From contig CM070563.1 of assembly GCA_036346405.1 (NCBI GenBank), forward strand, positions 18,705,022 through 18,769,021: a stretch of DNA of 64,000 bases, given 5' to 3'. The notes beneath the pieces are model-generated. The model saw only the letters and a list, made by a program, of their open reading frames with translations. It did not search any database and had not been told where the DNA came from. Position numbers and translations under genes: made by a program. The number at the start of each line of letters is the position of its first letter. The stretch's first letter is position 1. The DNA comes from Phyllostachys edulis (taxonomy: Eukaryota; Streptophyta; Magnoliopsida; Poales; Poaceae). Of this stretch, positions 36,864-48,036 are shown in pieces.

Positions 36864-37062
36864 GGGAAAGCCTATGATTCTGGACTAAAAGATGGCCCAA
36901 AAGATTAAAGTAACTATTTCATCTGAGAGAGGTGTATTGTAGTCATTGAATCTATCGGCGATTGACCGTGACGATGAGACATGTTCTATGCACTAATCTG
37001 TGATGGAATGTGTAAAGTCAAAAGTAATTAAAGATAAAGTATAGATTGAGATCAAGGGAGAA

Positions 37063-37511
37063 TGTTAGAGTGATCTCGGGCATTTGGCCCAACTACCAAA
37101 TGCCACCTTTGATCAAGCATACGATCGAGGCGCCAATTTCAATTGGTGGTGGGCCCTGTCGCCAACGCCATATAAAAAGAGAGGGGGGTGGGCGGCACAT
37201 AAGACGACGTTCACCGTGCCGCCACAAACCCCACCGACAAAACCCTAGATCCGATCTAAGAGGCGCCCAATGACGGAAGCACCACCGCCAGATCGCCGCC
37301 CGACACACCGCCGAGGAGCCCCGCGACTCTTCTCCGACTGTCATTGTCCGTCTTGCGCAGACTTCACCGAAGTGCCGCGATGGCCAACTCCTCCTCCTCC
37401 GCGTCGGACGGTTAGTTCCTTCTCTCCCTCTCGGTATTACCTCAAGAACTCGAACCCGTAAATGAAACCCCGCTAGATCTAACCTAGGAGATCCTAAAAG
37501 CTATCCTAACA
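37063..37511 (+). repeat. Copia-4 3-prime LTR
   Basis: 449 bp, differing from the left LTR by scattered substitutions and short indels, so the insertion is not very recent. Confidence 0.9.
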
Positions 37512-37516
37512 CTTTA

Positions 37517-38327
37517 CTCATTAAAGTATTAATATAAATCAGATGATTTTTCTCAAATGACAAGGAAAGGTTGGCTCTTGTCCGCCAACGCTACGGGCTA
37601 TGTGCGGCGCGTTGGAAGAGTTCACCAGGGCATACAAATGCGTGTTTGCCTTTTTTATTTTGAGGGTAATTAGTTATAGCATTAAATAACTTTAGATCTT
37701 CACAATATGCTATTAATGTCTCACTGACGTATGAGTCTTAAATCCACATATCAACCTCACGTTATAAATTATATATTTATTTAGTGGCATATTTTAAATT
37801 TTCTATCACGCAACTTTCCCGCTACTGTGTTATCCCTAGTTGTCTGTACGCTCATGCCTTCCACTGGGGGCCGATTTGGTTTGTGCCAAATTTTGCCCTA
37901 CCAATACGACTAATTTTGACATGAACCAAAATAGCTGGACTTCAACCAAAATAGCTAGTCCAAAATTTGATCGGTTAAAGTGCCAAAACACAACTAGTAC
38001 TCGATTTTGAGAGGTACAAGCCAACCCTGGATCAAGCAAGCAAGCAAAGCAATCCATCAAAGCCCACATCATTATCTTCAGCGGCAAGCTACAACCTTGT
38101 TTATTCTTTGAAACGAAAGCACAAATCTACAAGCTTGACGGGTGGGAGATGTAAGCGCTGCTGCAAATTCAATTGGTCAATTCAAGGAAACAACATTGGA
38201 TAACATACAAGTACACTTATTTACATGACATCCAAAGTTTTTTTTCCAGATTTTGATGTTTTGTTTGATTGCAATTTCTGCAAGGAACATTGTATATGAT
38301 GAGCTGTGGAAATAGGTTCCAACTTGA
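37517..38327. other. Intergenic and UBC 3-prime UTR region
   Basis: AT-rich sequence downstream of the UBC stop; the right end is presumably its 3-prime UTR. No other gene was seen. Confidence 0.5.
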
Positions 38328-41300
38328 CTAAGGATCGGGATTGCCCAGTATAGCTTCATCCCCAGAGTCGTCTTCGTCTTCACTAAGCTCTTCGTCACTG
38401 GACTTATCTTCTGGGGTTATACCAGCATCCTCTGGTTTGGCGTATTTTTCACAATATTCTGCAGAAACAAGGGGAAATCAAGTTAATTTTCGAGTACCAC
38501 GTGAGAAAACACAACAATGCATGTGTATGCGTATTTGACCAACCAAAATATGAAGTGTTGCAATGTGCATATTGAAATGGAATCAAGTATCAAGAGAAAG
38601 GAAATGCTATGAGACCATATGGGCAAATGCCCTCGTGCCCACATTCACAAAATATACACAAAATTGCATGATATTAATACATACACCACCAGAGAAAAAT
38701 ATATCCTTTGGGCAATCTAAAACTGTATAGCATTTCATGACATATGTCCAGAACTGGGTGCTTAAATTGAGGGGTGATGTACAAAGCTACTACTGTCCAT
38801 ATGTCCTTCGTGCTAGACACAAGGAACGCTGTGCTTATGGAAGCAACCTACCCAGGCACACTGCAACTCTGCAAACCTCTGATCACATAATCATCACAAT
38901 CATTAGTTTGCCAAGGGTACGGTTAAGTCAGAAAAAAAAAAACTGATCATGTAGTAGATGGCACAAAAACAACATCAGGGCTTCCGAAGCAGTAGCAAGG
39001 CATTATTGCATTAAGTGTTCAAGCATGTTAAACCATTTCGGTTCTGATATTTATCTTAACAGGAGAACCTTAGTACACCGACCAATGATGAACAGGTGCT
39101 GTGGCACCTGGCAGTCACTGGACAGACAATCATGGGCATGCACTTGTGGTCAGCTAGGGCTGCTCATAGTCTGGGTCTGACAACCAGAGGTCACGCTAGA
39201 TTAGCTGGTTTAAGCAACAAATGGTGAGTACAACCATGGTTATTAAGGCGGTAAGACGAGGCGACCCACCCCCACACGTTTTAAGCGCTAAGGCGTGAGG
39301 CGAGGCGACGCCTTACACATATCCTAAGGCGCTAAGGATTAGTGCAAAGTTAGGATATTAGTTAGGATACTTTAATTGTATTCCAACTAAGGTATCCTAG
39401 GCTGGGCGGCCAACTAGCAGCAGCTAGCAACAGGCAGCGGCAGACGAAAAGAGCTTCCCGTGCACAAAAAATCTCACTGTAGAGCCAGCTGGAAGTCACT
39501 ATCTACTGTGCTAGCTGCTGGAAGTCACTAGCTAGTAGCTACTGTGCTACTACTTTCAAATATAAAAAGAAGAGAATAAGTAATAAACAACTCTAAAGCT
39601 GCACACTCTGGAAGGCAGCAGCCCCGACACGCCGCCAGGCCTCCCCTGCTCCCCCTCCTGCCTGGCTCTGGCTCCCTGATGTCGCCCCGAGGTCTCTCCC
39701 GCCCGGATCCGGCCAGAATCCTCTGCTCGCGGCGTCGCCCGAGCTGTCCCGAGGTCTCTCCCGCCCGGATCCGGTGCACGAGGCCTCCTCTGCTCCGCCT
39801 CCCGCACGGATCTGGCTCTCCAACGCCGCCTGAGCTCTCTTCCCTCGAGCTACCGCCGCCACCTGAGCTCTCTTCCTCGAGCTGCTGCCGCCACCTGAGC
39901 TCGCACGGGCCCGGATCTGGCACCCCGACACCAGTTTTCCTCTGCTAGTGACGCCGCCCCAAGTCCCTTGGCTTTCTGAGGCGGCGCCTAAGCGACGCCT
40001 TAATAACCATGAGTACAACTGATTTAGCCAAGTTATCATAGTTTCACATGTCCTTTTGTGTATGCTCAAATTCCTTTGCCGCTCTTTAAAAAATTAGTTC
40101 AAACTACAGAACTAACAGGACAAATAATAAATAATCAAAGACATGGTATTTAGGGTGCCAAACAAGAATTACACGCATCCTTCAAATGTAATCCTAACTA
40201 CTGATTAAGGCATCTACTAGTGGGGTTCTCCGACGTTATCATGCGGCAATAGCAATCATTCACACAGTCTGACTTTTCATATGTTACTAACTTAGCAACT
40301 GTAAGAACAACAATACTAGCAGCGCCAGAATCAAAGAACCAATCAATCCAGTTCAAATTTCAACACATTAATCATACCATCAGCAAATATATGTATATTA
40401 CAGACCAGATCTCAAAAGAACTAGAAAGCAACAAAAAAAAAGGAAAGCTGTCCCTAAAAAATAGAGCTACAGAAGACACAAAGGGGCCTTTCCAAATACA
40501 ACATATCGAAACATACAAAACAATCTCCAGCCCCACACATCCGATCGCCTCATGTCATGTGATACCCAACAGTCAAACAAAAGTGAGACCAATTGACAAA
40601 GACAACTCCCAATGTAACAGAACACACAAAGACAACAATCACTCTTTTAATTCTTGAGCATGGCAAAGCAAACGCCATCATTTTCCACAATCAGCAACAT
40701 GGGCTATTCATCAGTAGGGGTTGCCATGGCATTGACATATATCAACAGAGGATCATTGGGAGGTCATGAGAGATCCACCCTCTGAAGCACGGACACTTCG
40801 AAAAACTGCCGTATCCGTGTCAAACGCCGTATCGGACACCGACACGTGTCAGACACGGCTCGGACACGTGTCGACAGAGTATCGACGACTTTTATAATAA
40901 ATTCTAATATTTAAAATTCCCGATACGTGTCGGACACGTCGTGGCCACGTGTCCGACACGGTTGATGACATGGCCTGGCCCATGACACGGCGGACAGCCC
41001 AACTAACTAGGTTTTCTTCAGTTCTCTCACTCTCCCGGCCACTGCTCCTGCGTCGCTTGACCGGCCGCCGCCTCCCACTGAAGCCAGCGGTCGCGCCGTC
41101 GGCCTCTCGCGCCGCGGCTTGCCGTCTTGCTGCATCGACCTCCTCACCGCTTGAGCTCCAGCTCTGTAGCTCCTCCCTCGCTGCCGCCGGATCCAGCAGG
41201 AGCTCCCTCGCACCACCGGCTCCGATCCTCCCTCGCACGGTCGCGCCGCCAGCTCCAGGTCCTTCCTCGCTCCGCCGGCTCTGGTCCTCCCCCGCTGCCG

Positions 41301-44300
41301 GATCAATAGAGCTCCTCGCCGCCCGGCTCCGGTCCTCCCTCGCGTGGTCGCACCGCCGGCTCCAGGTCCTTCCTCGCTCCGCCGGCTCTGGTCCTCCCTT
41401 GTTGCCGTCGGATCCAACAGGAGCTCCCTCGCGCCGCCGGATCCGGTCCTCCTCGTCTTGCCAGATCCATCCTCTCATGGCCATGCTCCAGTGAAGTTGT
41501 TTACTGAACTACTGATGCTTTGGCTTTGCTTGTGAAGTTGTGAATTTGTGATACACTGAGTGACTGAGACTTAGTAATTAATATGTATGTTAGATTGTTA
41601 GTCCAGAATTTAGGATTGGAGGTTGCATGTGTACAAGCATGAAGAAACATAAAAAATGATACATATGTGTAATTTATTCTTATTATTTAAATATGGAAAA
41701 AGTCCGGTTTACTCCCTTGAACTATCAGAAAAGTCTAGTTTACCCCCCTGAACTACAAAACCGGTTATTTAACCCCCTGAATTTGTCAAATCCGGTCAAA
41801 TAACCCCCCGTAGCGGTTTGGAACGGCGGTTTTGCTGACGTGGCCAAATTCGGCCAACTCAGCACACTGAGTGGCAGTCTGTGTGGCAGTGAAGCCATGT
41901 AATTGCCGCCAGCTCACTTTCTTCCCCAATCTTCTCTCCATTTCTCCACTCTCGGTTCTTGGAGCCTCACTTTGACTCGATTCACGGCTCCTCCACGGAT
42001 CAAGGCCAGCCAGCGCCTACTGCTCGCATGCTCACGGGGTGATCCATGGTGTCCGTGCTCCCAGCCGGAGACTCCTCGCAGGTGGTGCATGATCTGAATC
42101 TCGCGGCGCACATCCTCGATGTCCTCCTTGGTGATGAGCTTGTGCTTGGAGATGGGACTTGCAGTGTAGTCGACCCGTGGCCACTTCGGTCAGAGGTAGG
42201 TGGTCTTGAGTGTCCTGCTGAGCTTCTTCTTTGAGTCGTAGAGGTCGCGGAGGTTGGGGTTGGGGTGTCCGAAAGACCGACCCCACCCGAGGTCGATGGG
42301 CGCCCGCCATCAGCGCCTCATGGCGGCGGGTGGCGCCGACTGCAGGCGTGTAGGTGTCCGTCATGGTCGCTTGCTACCTCTGCTGCACGGCGGCGTGGTG
42401 GCGAGAGGGCTTTCTTGAAGTCGGCGAGCGAAAATCGCATGAATGCCTAGCTCACCCGCCGCGCCCATGATTCGCCGTGATCCTCCTCCGCTCGGGCCCA
42501 AACTTCTCCACCCCGCCCACCATGGAGATCGAGGCCTCGTGGCGGCCTCCCATCCCGGCCAACAACCTCTCCATCCGCTCCGCCGGCCACCACCACGCCT
42601 CCTCCTCTTCATTCGCTCCTCTGCTGCCGCCGCGACGCGAAGCTCGTCCTCCGCCTCGAGGCCTACACTTCCTCGCCTGCACCTCGCCTCCATGCCCGCC
42701 TCATCGCCTCCTGCAGCTTATCGCCATCATCGAATCTGCAAGGAGAAGCGCTGGCGGGACACTGACACACTGGGTTGAGGGGCTCTAGAGTAGGGGTGAA
42801 GGAGAGGTCATGCATGTCTTCGATGAAGAAACCGAGGATGGGAGGCTACTGGCGGTGGCGGCGGAAAGAAGGGGAGGGCGAGGTCGAGAGAGGCGGTGCC
42901 ACCACTGCAGTGAGGCGCGAGGTAGGACTGGGCAGTGAGGAGGTAGGCGGAGGATCTCGGAGAGAGGTCGTCGCCTCCAACTGCCGGCTAAAAGCGAGCA
43001 CGGAGGAGGCACAAGGAGCAGGCGGGCAGAGGGCGGGCCGCCGAGCTGCAGAAGAGGGAGGCCGGAGGAGGAAGCGCCAGGAGCCGAGCCAGTGGGAGGG
43101 TCGCCAGTGGGAAACCGAAGGAGGGAGTCTGCAGGAGATATTTTTCTAGGAAGCAACAAGAGAGAAGTGTCGAGCTTAGACAACTCCTGTGCATGTGGGC
43201 TCGATCCACGACTGTGGTATGAGCCAAGCCAGCATCGAGTGGGACCAGCTTGTTGACCGGGACAAATGAGAGGCCACGTCAGCAAAACCACCGTTCCAAA
43301 CCGATACGGGGGGTTATTTGACCGGATTTGACAAATTCAGGAGGTTAAATAACCGGTTTTGTAGTTCAGGGGGTAAACCAGACTTTTCTGATAGTTCAGG
43401 GGAGTAAACCGGACTTTTTCCTTTAAATATAGATATCCGTGTCGCCGTATCGGTATTTTTGGGAAAATGACGAATTCCCATGTCGGTGTCGGTGTCGTGT
43501 CGACGTATCCGTATCTGTGCATCATAGGATCCACCACTACTAGGGACCAACATGAGATCATCTTACAATGTACTAGGAATGTGCATTCTAATTTTAAAAT
43601 GGCCAACTTCGAGATAGTTCGGTCATAGTTACTGGATTTGCTATAAAACCCTGCGAATCGCAAACCTGATTCGTCGAACCCGAACCGGTTTAGGGCATGA
43701 GGCTCGTGTTCGCAGTGGAAATGGGAATAAAAGGTAGCGAACTACGAACCCGAATCCCGTACCGCGACTCAGACGAACCACGTTTCTAGTAACTATGAGT
43801 GCGGTATTAATAATGAAAAATACTCTAATAAGGCTTCTAGTAGCCATGGTTATTAAGGCGGTAAGGCGAGATGAGGCGACCCACCTCCCTCACACCTTTT
43901 AAACGGTAAGGCGTAAGGCGAGGCGACGCCTTACAAGCATCAGTTTAATTGCCTAATTGAGTAATTGCTAAATGCTAATTACATTAATTCCTAATTACCG
44001 ACCACTTTATTCTTGCTAGTTCACGGCATTGCCTCTCGCTAATTCCTAATCCTCTCTGATGTTAGTAGGCCCATTTAACAAACCTAAATATAACGACCGG
44101 GAGGAATTAGGGATTCCTCCCTCTTCTCCACCATCTATGGCCGTGGCGTGCTCGAAGAGACGAAGACGCAGACCTTGAGTCGCGGCCGCCTCCCTCCCCT
44201 CCTCCTCCAGCGCCTCCTCCGCCTCCTCCTCCTCTTTCTCTCCGACTCTCCTCACTCCGCGCCCCTTGCCACATCCTCCTCCTCAGGCGCTAGGAGAGGC

Positions 44301-46522
44301 GCCAGGAGTCACAGCGGCGAGGAGGAGGAGGCGGCAAGCGAGCAACCGGCAGCGACGACGACGGCGACGAGGAACCGACAAGAGAGGCGATCTGGCGGCA
44401 ACGAGGCGACGTGGGGAGGAACCGGCAAGGTGAGCAGGCGGGCGCAAAAGCGAGGCGACGCCTTCGACGTCGGCGGCCTTACCGCCTAAGCGACACTTAG
44501 GCGACGCCTTAATAAGCATGCTAGTAGCCTCTTAACAAATACTTGCTTAGCGTAAAGGTTCACTTGAGTTTCATTGCCCTCTTTAATGCCAAGGTCAATA
44601 CACTGTGTATTTAGGAAACTTTAGCAAGATGTTGAACAATAAAGATCTCAGGAATGAACATAAAATGTAAGCACATAATCTAAGTCCCTCGAAAGCATTA
44701 GAGCTTTTTCTGAACATTGGTTCTCTTTTTTCTCAACGTATTTGCCTCTTTTTTGAAGCTATCCATTGCTTTTTGGGCAACAATCAAGTTCACCAGTTGG
44801 ATTTGATTTTATAACTTATAGGTGATTTTTCTAAACAGAGGGAAATCATCAAATTTGAATAATGAAAACTTATCAGTTTTATCCAAGAGTGAATCATTAA
44901 TAAGATAGCAAAATCTCTGACCCATTAAAGTGTCACAACATGTTAATAGTTTCCGTTCCTCTATGACAGTAGTGTTAAAGAAGGTATGAAAAAGTGAAAC
45001 ACCAATAATGAACTAATGGTCTTATTATACGGTACGCAGTTATTGATACAGCTGCAAAATGAGTTAACATTTATGTCGAAGCACCTTAACATTCAATCAG
45101 TACAATAAAATTGACTTCATTCACAGGTAAGATTGAAGTGCATACATAACCCAGACAGAAAGCACAAAAGTATCAATATTCTAGAATAGTTAAACAAAAA
45201 GGCTTGCTCCTATGTTTTCTGTAAGAACTTAATACAATAAATGTACCCAGGAAGACCATTGGATAACTATATAGTGATTATTTGTTACTTCAGATTGTAT
45301 ATTTGTATGTCATATCAATCTTGCAAGGTTGCAATGTATATGAAAGTCATGAATCTCAGGCAAAACACTATGGACATAAATTAGAGTATAAGATGTTCAA
45401 AACAAACAAGAACTCTAGGCTAGGTACCAAAAACAACTAGTGGATAGTGTAGAACCACATCACCTTTCACTTTTTGTTCATAAGCAGGGCGATCGCGCAT
45501 CATCATTGCAGCAGCCTCTCCATTTAATGGATCAGAAGGATTTGGATACAGTAAAAGCTGTGGAAGGAAAACTTCAAACACATTTACTAGATCTGCAAAA
45601 TTTCGCAAAAAAATTCAATCTGAGGTTATACAAGCTACAATAAGCAGTGAGTGTTCATATGAATTGATGACAAGGAAGAGAACTCACCAAACATTGGGCT
45701 CCATGTCTGGTTAATGACATCCAAACAGACCGAACCAGACCTACATTTTGCAGTCCAACAAAAGGTCAGAAAGTGGTGGTTTCTTGAGCATCAATTCTAA
45801 TAAACAAAACAATTTGATGAGCAGAACTCAGGAAGCTCACATTTCATCCACATTTGGGTGATAAATCTTATTAACGAAACCAATCGATGGGGATTTGTAA
45901 GGATATGCATCAGGTAATTCTACTCTAACCTTCCAGACACCACCTTGATAAATACCTAAAAAATTCAGCAGATATTCATAATTCGTTAGAAAATACAGCT
46001 TCTCTTCCCACATCACTGAAACAAGACTAAATTCGCTGACCCGAGAAGATGCTCCAGGTCAAATGAACAAGTGAGTAATTCGTCAAGCATATGGCAAAAG
46101 CAGCCTAGAATCTTGAGCTAAACCACTAAATGCTAAAGGATGGCACATGATCGACCAGGGAAAATCACGATTTTCGCCAAACTTGTTTTGCCCTACATCT
46201 AGATCATAAATCGGAAACAGAAACGCAGATCATCGGCCCAAGAAACAGGACGAAACCGGATTTTGCGCAACGATCGTACTTTCAGTAGGACCCCGGAATT
46301 CCACGAAGAACTCCTGCATCCCATCGTTCACCATCTCCACCTTGTAGTCGCTCATCATCCTGCAAGAAACCAAGAAACCCCCCCCAAAAAAAAAGAAACC
46401 GGATTAAACGAGGCCACCAAGAAAAGAATCACCAAAATAAAAATCTCACACGAAAATAAAAGTTCCCAAGATGCTCACAGCTTCATGAGGTCCATCTCGC
46501 GCCGCTTGCTTGGGGAAGACAT
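38328..46522 (-). CDS. Ubiquitin-conjugating enzyme E2 (UBC4/5/6, UBE2H type), six exons, intact
   Basis: Exons 46522-46479, 46359-46280, 45955-45841, 45740-45688, 45592-45464 and 38458-38328 join to 552 nt, 183 codons plus TAG, with every intron GT-AG. E2 enzymes take ubiquitin from E1 and pass it to substrates with E3 ligases. The protein starts MSSPSKRREMDLMKLMMSDY. It has the HPN motif at residues 74-76, the catalytic cysteine at 85 in SGSVCLDVINQTW, and an acidic tail rich in Asp/Glu/Ser from about residue 153 to the end. Length and tail match plant UBC4/5/6 and animal UBE2H. Intron 5 is 7005 bp and full of transposons. No lesion is visible. The paralogue cannot be fixed from sequence alone. 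Confidence 0.96.
38459..39225 (-). other. UBC intron 5, 3-prime portion
   Basis: AT-rich intron sequence before the first MULE-like insertion. No element boundary was recognised. Confidence 0.55.
39235..40010. mobile_element. MULE-like element, copy A, in UBC intron 5
   Basis: Ends CATGGTTATTAAGGCGG and CGACGCCTTAATAACCAT are inverted repeats. GAGTACAAC (9 bp) flanks both sides (39226-39234 and 40011-40019), the Mutator signature. The interior is GC-rich, with a tandem copy of GTCTCTCCCGCCCGGATCCG (near 39692 and 39757), and has no transposase. It shares its terminal 75 bp, not its middle, with copy B. Confidence 0.85.
40020..40771 (-). other. UBC intron 5 between insertions
   Basis: AT-rich intron sequence, no gene. 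Confidence 0.5.
41184..41440. repeat. Tandem repeat of about 115 bp, 2.3 copies
   Basis: Units share CTCCAGGTCCTTCCTCGCTC and GCCGGCTCTGGTCCTCCC, starting near 41184, 41300 and 41410. This explains the long serine/leucine/proline-rich frames here. Confidence 0.7.
41695..43421. mobile_element. Pack-MULE with captured kinase fragment
   Basis: Inverted ends GGAAAAAGTCCGGTTTACTC run for about 145 bp on each side (41695-41840 and 43285-43421). TTTAAATAT (9 bp) flanks both (41686-41694 and 43422-43430). There is no transposase. The GC-rich interior contains a piece of a calcium-dependent protein kinase gene on the minus strand, so this is a gene-capturing MULE. Confidence 0.88.
42072..42290 (-). 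pseudogene. CDPK kinase N-lobe fragment inside the Pack-MULE
   Basis: On the minus strand the frame reads NLRDLYDSKKKLSRTLKTTY, a TGA where the family has Cys, then PISKHKLITKEDIEDVRREI and QIMHHL. Plant calcium-dependent protein kinases have the same order at the ATP-binding lobe (LRDLY...TTYLC...ISKRKLITKED-type...RREIQIMHHL). The glycine loop is degraded and the rest of the kinase and the EF-hands are absent. It is a captured, non-functional fragment. Confidence 0.82.
43846..44520. mobile_element. MULE-like element, copy B, in UBC intron 5
   Basis: The same ends as copy A (ATGGTTATTAAGGCGG ... GACGCCTTAATAAGCATG). CTAGTAGCC (9 bp) flanks both sides (43837-43845 and 44521-44529). The terminal 75 bp match copy A; the middle differs. 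Part of the middle (44099-44140) resembles the interior of the short LTR element near 21372-21415. Confidence 0.85.
44530..45463 (-). other. UBC intron 5, 5-prime portion
   Basis: AT-rich intron after the donor of exon 5. No element was recognised. Confidence 0.55.
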
Positions 46523-46950
46523 CTTGGAAGAAGGGGAAAAAAAGAGAAAATATTTTCTCCTCTCCCTTCTCCGGAGACGCGTTTCTTGGGGATAAGGGAG
46601 GAAGCAATGAAAAAGGAGAGAGATTACGCTGCTTGTGACTGTGCGTGCGTCCTCCTCTCCCCTGCCCCTGCGCGAGATTTATTTTTATTGCCGCTGCAGC
46701 CGAGAGCCCGAGAGACAGAGAGGAGAGGCGGACAGGGAGACGGCACAGGGGAGGAAAGGGACAATGCGAAAAAGTAGATTCGATTATTTGCTAATTTATT
46801 ATTTATATATCTATAAAATTTAGATATCAATAACATATGCAATAATAAATCGTGAAATTCATCTCTTTATAGTTGCAAATAATCAATTATTCTAAAAAAA
46901 AAAATAGAGAAGGAGAGGGATTAGAGAGATAAAATGCTTCCAGCCAATGC
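46523..46950 (-). promoter_or_regulatory. UBC 5-prime UTR and promoter region
   Basis: Immediately upstream of the UBC ATG. A pyrimidine-rich stretch (minus strand) to about 46760 looks like a 5-prime UTR; an AT-rich block beyond has TATA-like words. The start of transcription cannot be fixed. Confidence 0.45.
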
Positions 46951-46958
46951 AAAGCACG

Positions 46959-47458
46959 TAGGGTAATCGAAACGGTCTTTTCGTATTTGTATTTGTATTT
47001 TTTAAACAAATACAAATACGAATTTAAGTATTGTTGAATATGAATATGAATACGAATCGAATGTTGTAACGAATACAAATCGAATAGCTACTCAATTTGG
47101 ACGGATTCAGATATCCTCGTAACTTACGTAATTACAAGATATTTATGATACTTTATTCTCATACATAGCACACCTAATCATTCTAGTTTATCTATGTCAC
47201 CTAAAAATATGAATTCATATTAAACTAAAAATATTCATATAATTAATTAGCCATATTGCAATAAAATATGTATATTATTTCATCGAATACTAATAGTGCG
47301 GATAAAATAATATTTCGGATGGCAAAAGTTTATACCATATTCGTATCTATATTTTTTCTTGTGAATGCAAATACGAATAGAAGGAAATTGTTAATCAGAT
47401 GAAAAAAAAACTAAATCATATTTACTAACAATCGAATTCGGATTTGATCGGCACCCTA
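46959..47458. mobile_element. Non-autonomous hAT element, 500 bp
   Basis: Starts TAGGGTAATCGAAACGG and ends GATTTGATCGGCACCCTA. AAAGCACG (8 bp) flanks both sides exactly (46951-46958 and 47459-47466). The interior is AT-rich with repeated TACGAAT/TATTTGTATTT words and no coding frame. Confidence 0.85.
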
Positions 47459-47695
47459 AAAGCACGAGTGCTAATCTCTAATCTAAATCACTCTCGCCTT
47501 CCTGGGAAATCTCTGGATTTAATTGACTTTTTTCAATCCGGAATTGTGCGCAAGAAAAGTTCGTTTCTGTTATAATTTCTTTGTGATTTTGCCAAAACCA
47601 CCGCATGTTTTACTTGATTGCTTCGGCGACAACGGTGCGGAAGTCGTGTTTTTTTCACGGGTTTCGATGCGCGTGCGTGGCAGGACAGCAATGGA

Positions 47696-47829
47696 GAAAA
47701 TAAATTCTATGGGGGAGGGCCTCCCCTGAGGCCCCTCCCCCTGAGCCGTTGATCTCCTCCCTCCCCCCTTGATGTCTGGCTCAGGGGGAGGACCTCACGG
47801 TGAGGCCCTCCCCCAAAGAATTCCTTTCT
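47696..47829. mobile_element. 134-bp mini-element, almost all inverted repeat
   Basis: Arms read TTCTATGGGGGAGGGCCTC and, in reverse, TTCTTTGGGGGAGGGCCTC, continuing to CCCCCTGAGCC. The direct repeat AGCAATGGA lies just outside both ends (47687-47695 and 47830-47838), which fits a 9-bp Mutator-type duplication. Confidence 0.7.
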
Positions 47830-47838
47830 AGCAATGGA

Positions 47839-48036
47839 GACCTTTCTTGGGAGAAATTTAATCACCGTGTGCCGTGTGCCGTGTGCGTATGGGGTTGTTC
47901 GGTCGGTGAGACGGTCTATGTGATTTCTGTACCAGATCAGATTTCTAACCTTTGGATATCGTATGCTCTGACGTCCATGGTAGCTTTCTCCGTGGTGAGC
48001 CCTAGGGCGGTTAGGGTCGGAGTTCACCGAGCCTTT
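47839..48036. other. Spacer, nothing recognised
   Basis: Short unique stretch with a triple GTGCCGT repeat at about 47868-47884. Confidence 0.4.

Larger units (their letters stand above)
30999..37511 (+). mobile_element. Copia-4: full-length copia retrotransposon, decayed
   Basis: LTRs 30999-31454 and 37063-37511 start TGTTAGAGTGATCTC and end TATCCTAACA. CTTTA flanks both sides (30994-30998 and 37512-37516). The primer site TGGTATCGAGC follows the left LTR, and the polypurine tract AAGGGAGAA (37054-37062) precedes the right LTR. Between them come a long leader, gag, protease, integrase, RT and RNase H in the plus direction. It lies between the MTB 5-prime end and the UBC 3-prime end. Confidence 0.93.
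40780..43527. mobile_element. hAT-like inverted-repeat element hosting a Pack-MULE
   Basis: Ends CTCTGAAGCAC (left) and the reverse complement CTATGATGCAC (right) pair imperfectly. GATCCACC (8 bp) flanks both sides (40772-40779 and 43528-43535), as expected for hAT, though a 9-bp reading with one mismatch is possible. Both subterminal regions are rich in ACGTGTC/GACACG words. A GC-rich tandem array fills 41184-41440. The Pack-MULE 41695-43421 is inserted in it. No transposase is present. Confidence 0.68.

Noticed and set aside
40949..41494. Overlapping frames of up to 211 codons rich in Ser, Leu and Arg
   Set aside because: Explained by the 115-bp tandem repeat in the hAT-like element.
42775..43291. 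Frames of 124 and 168 codons in the Pack-MULE
   Set aside because: No recognisable domain. They may derive from another captured fragment, but I cannot support an origin.
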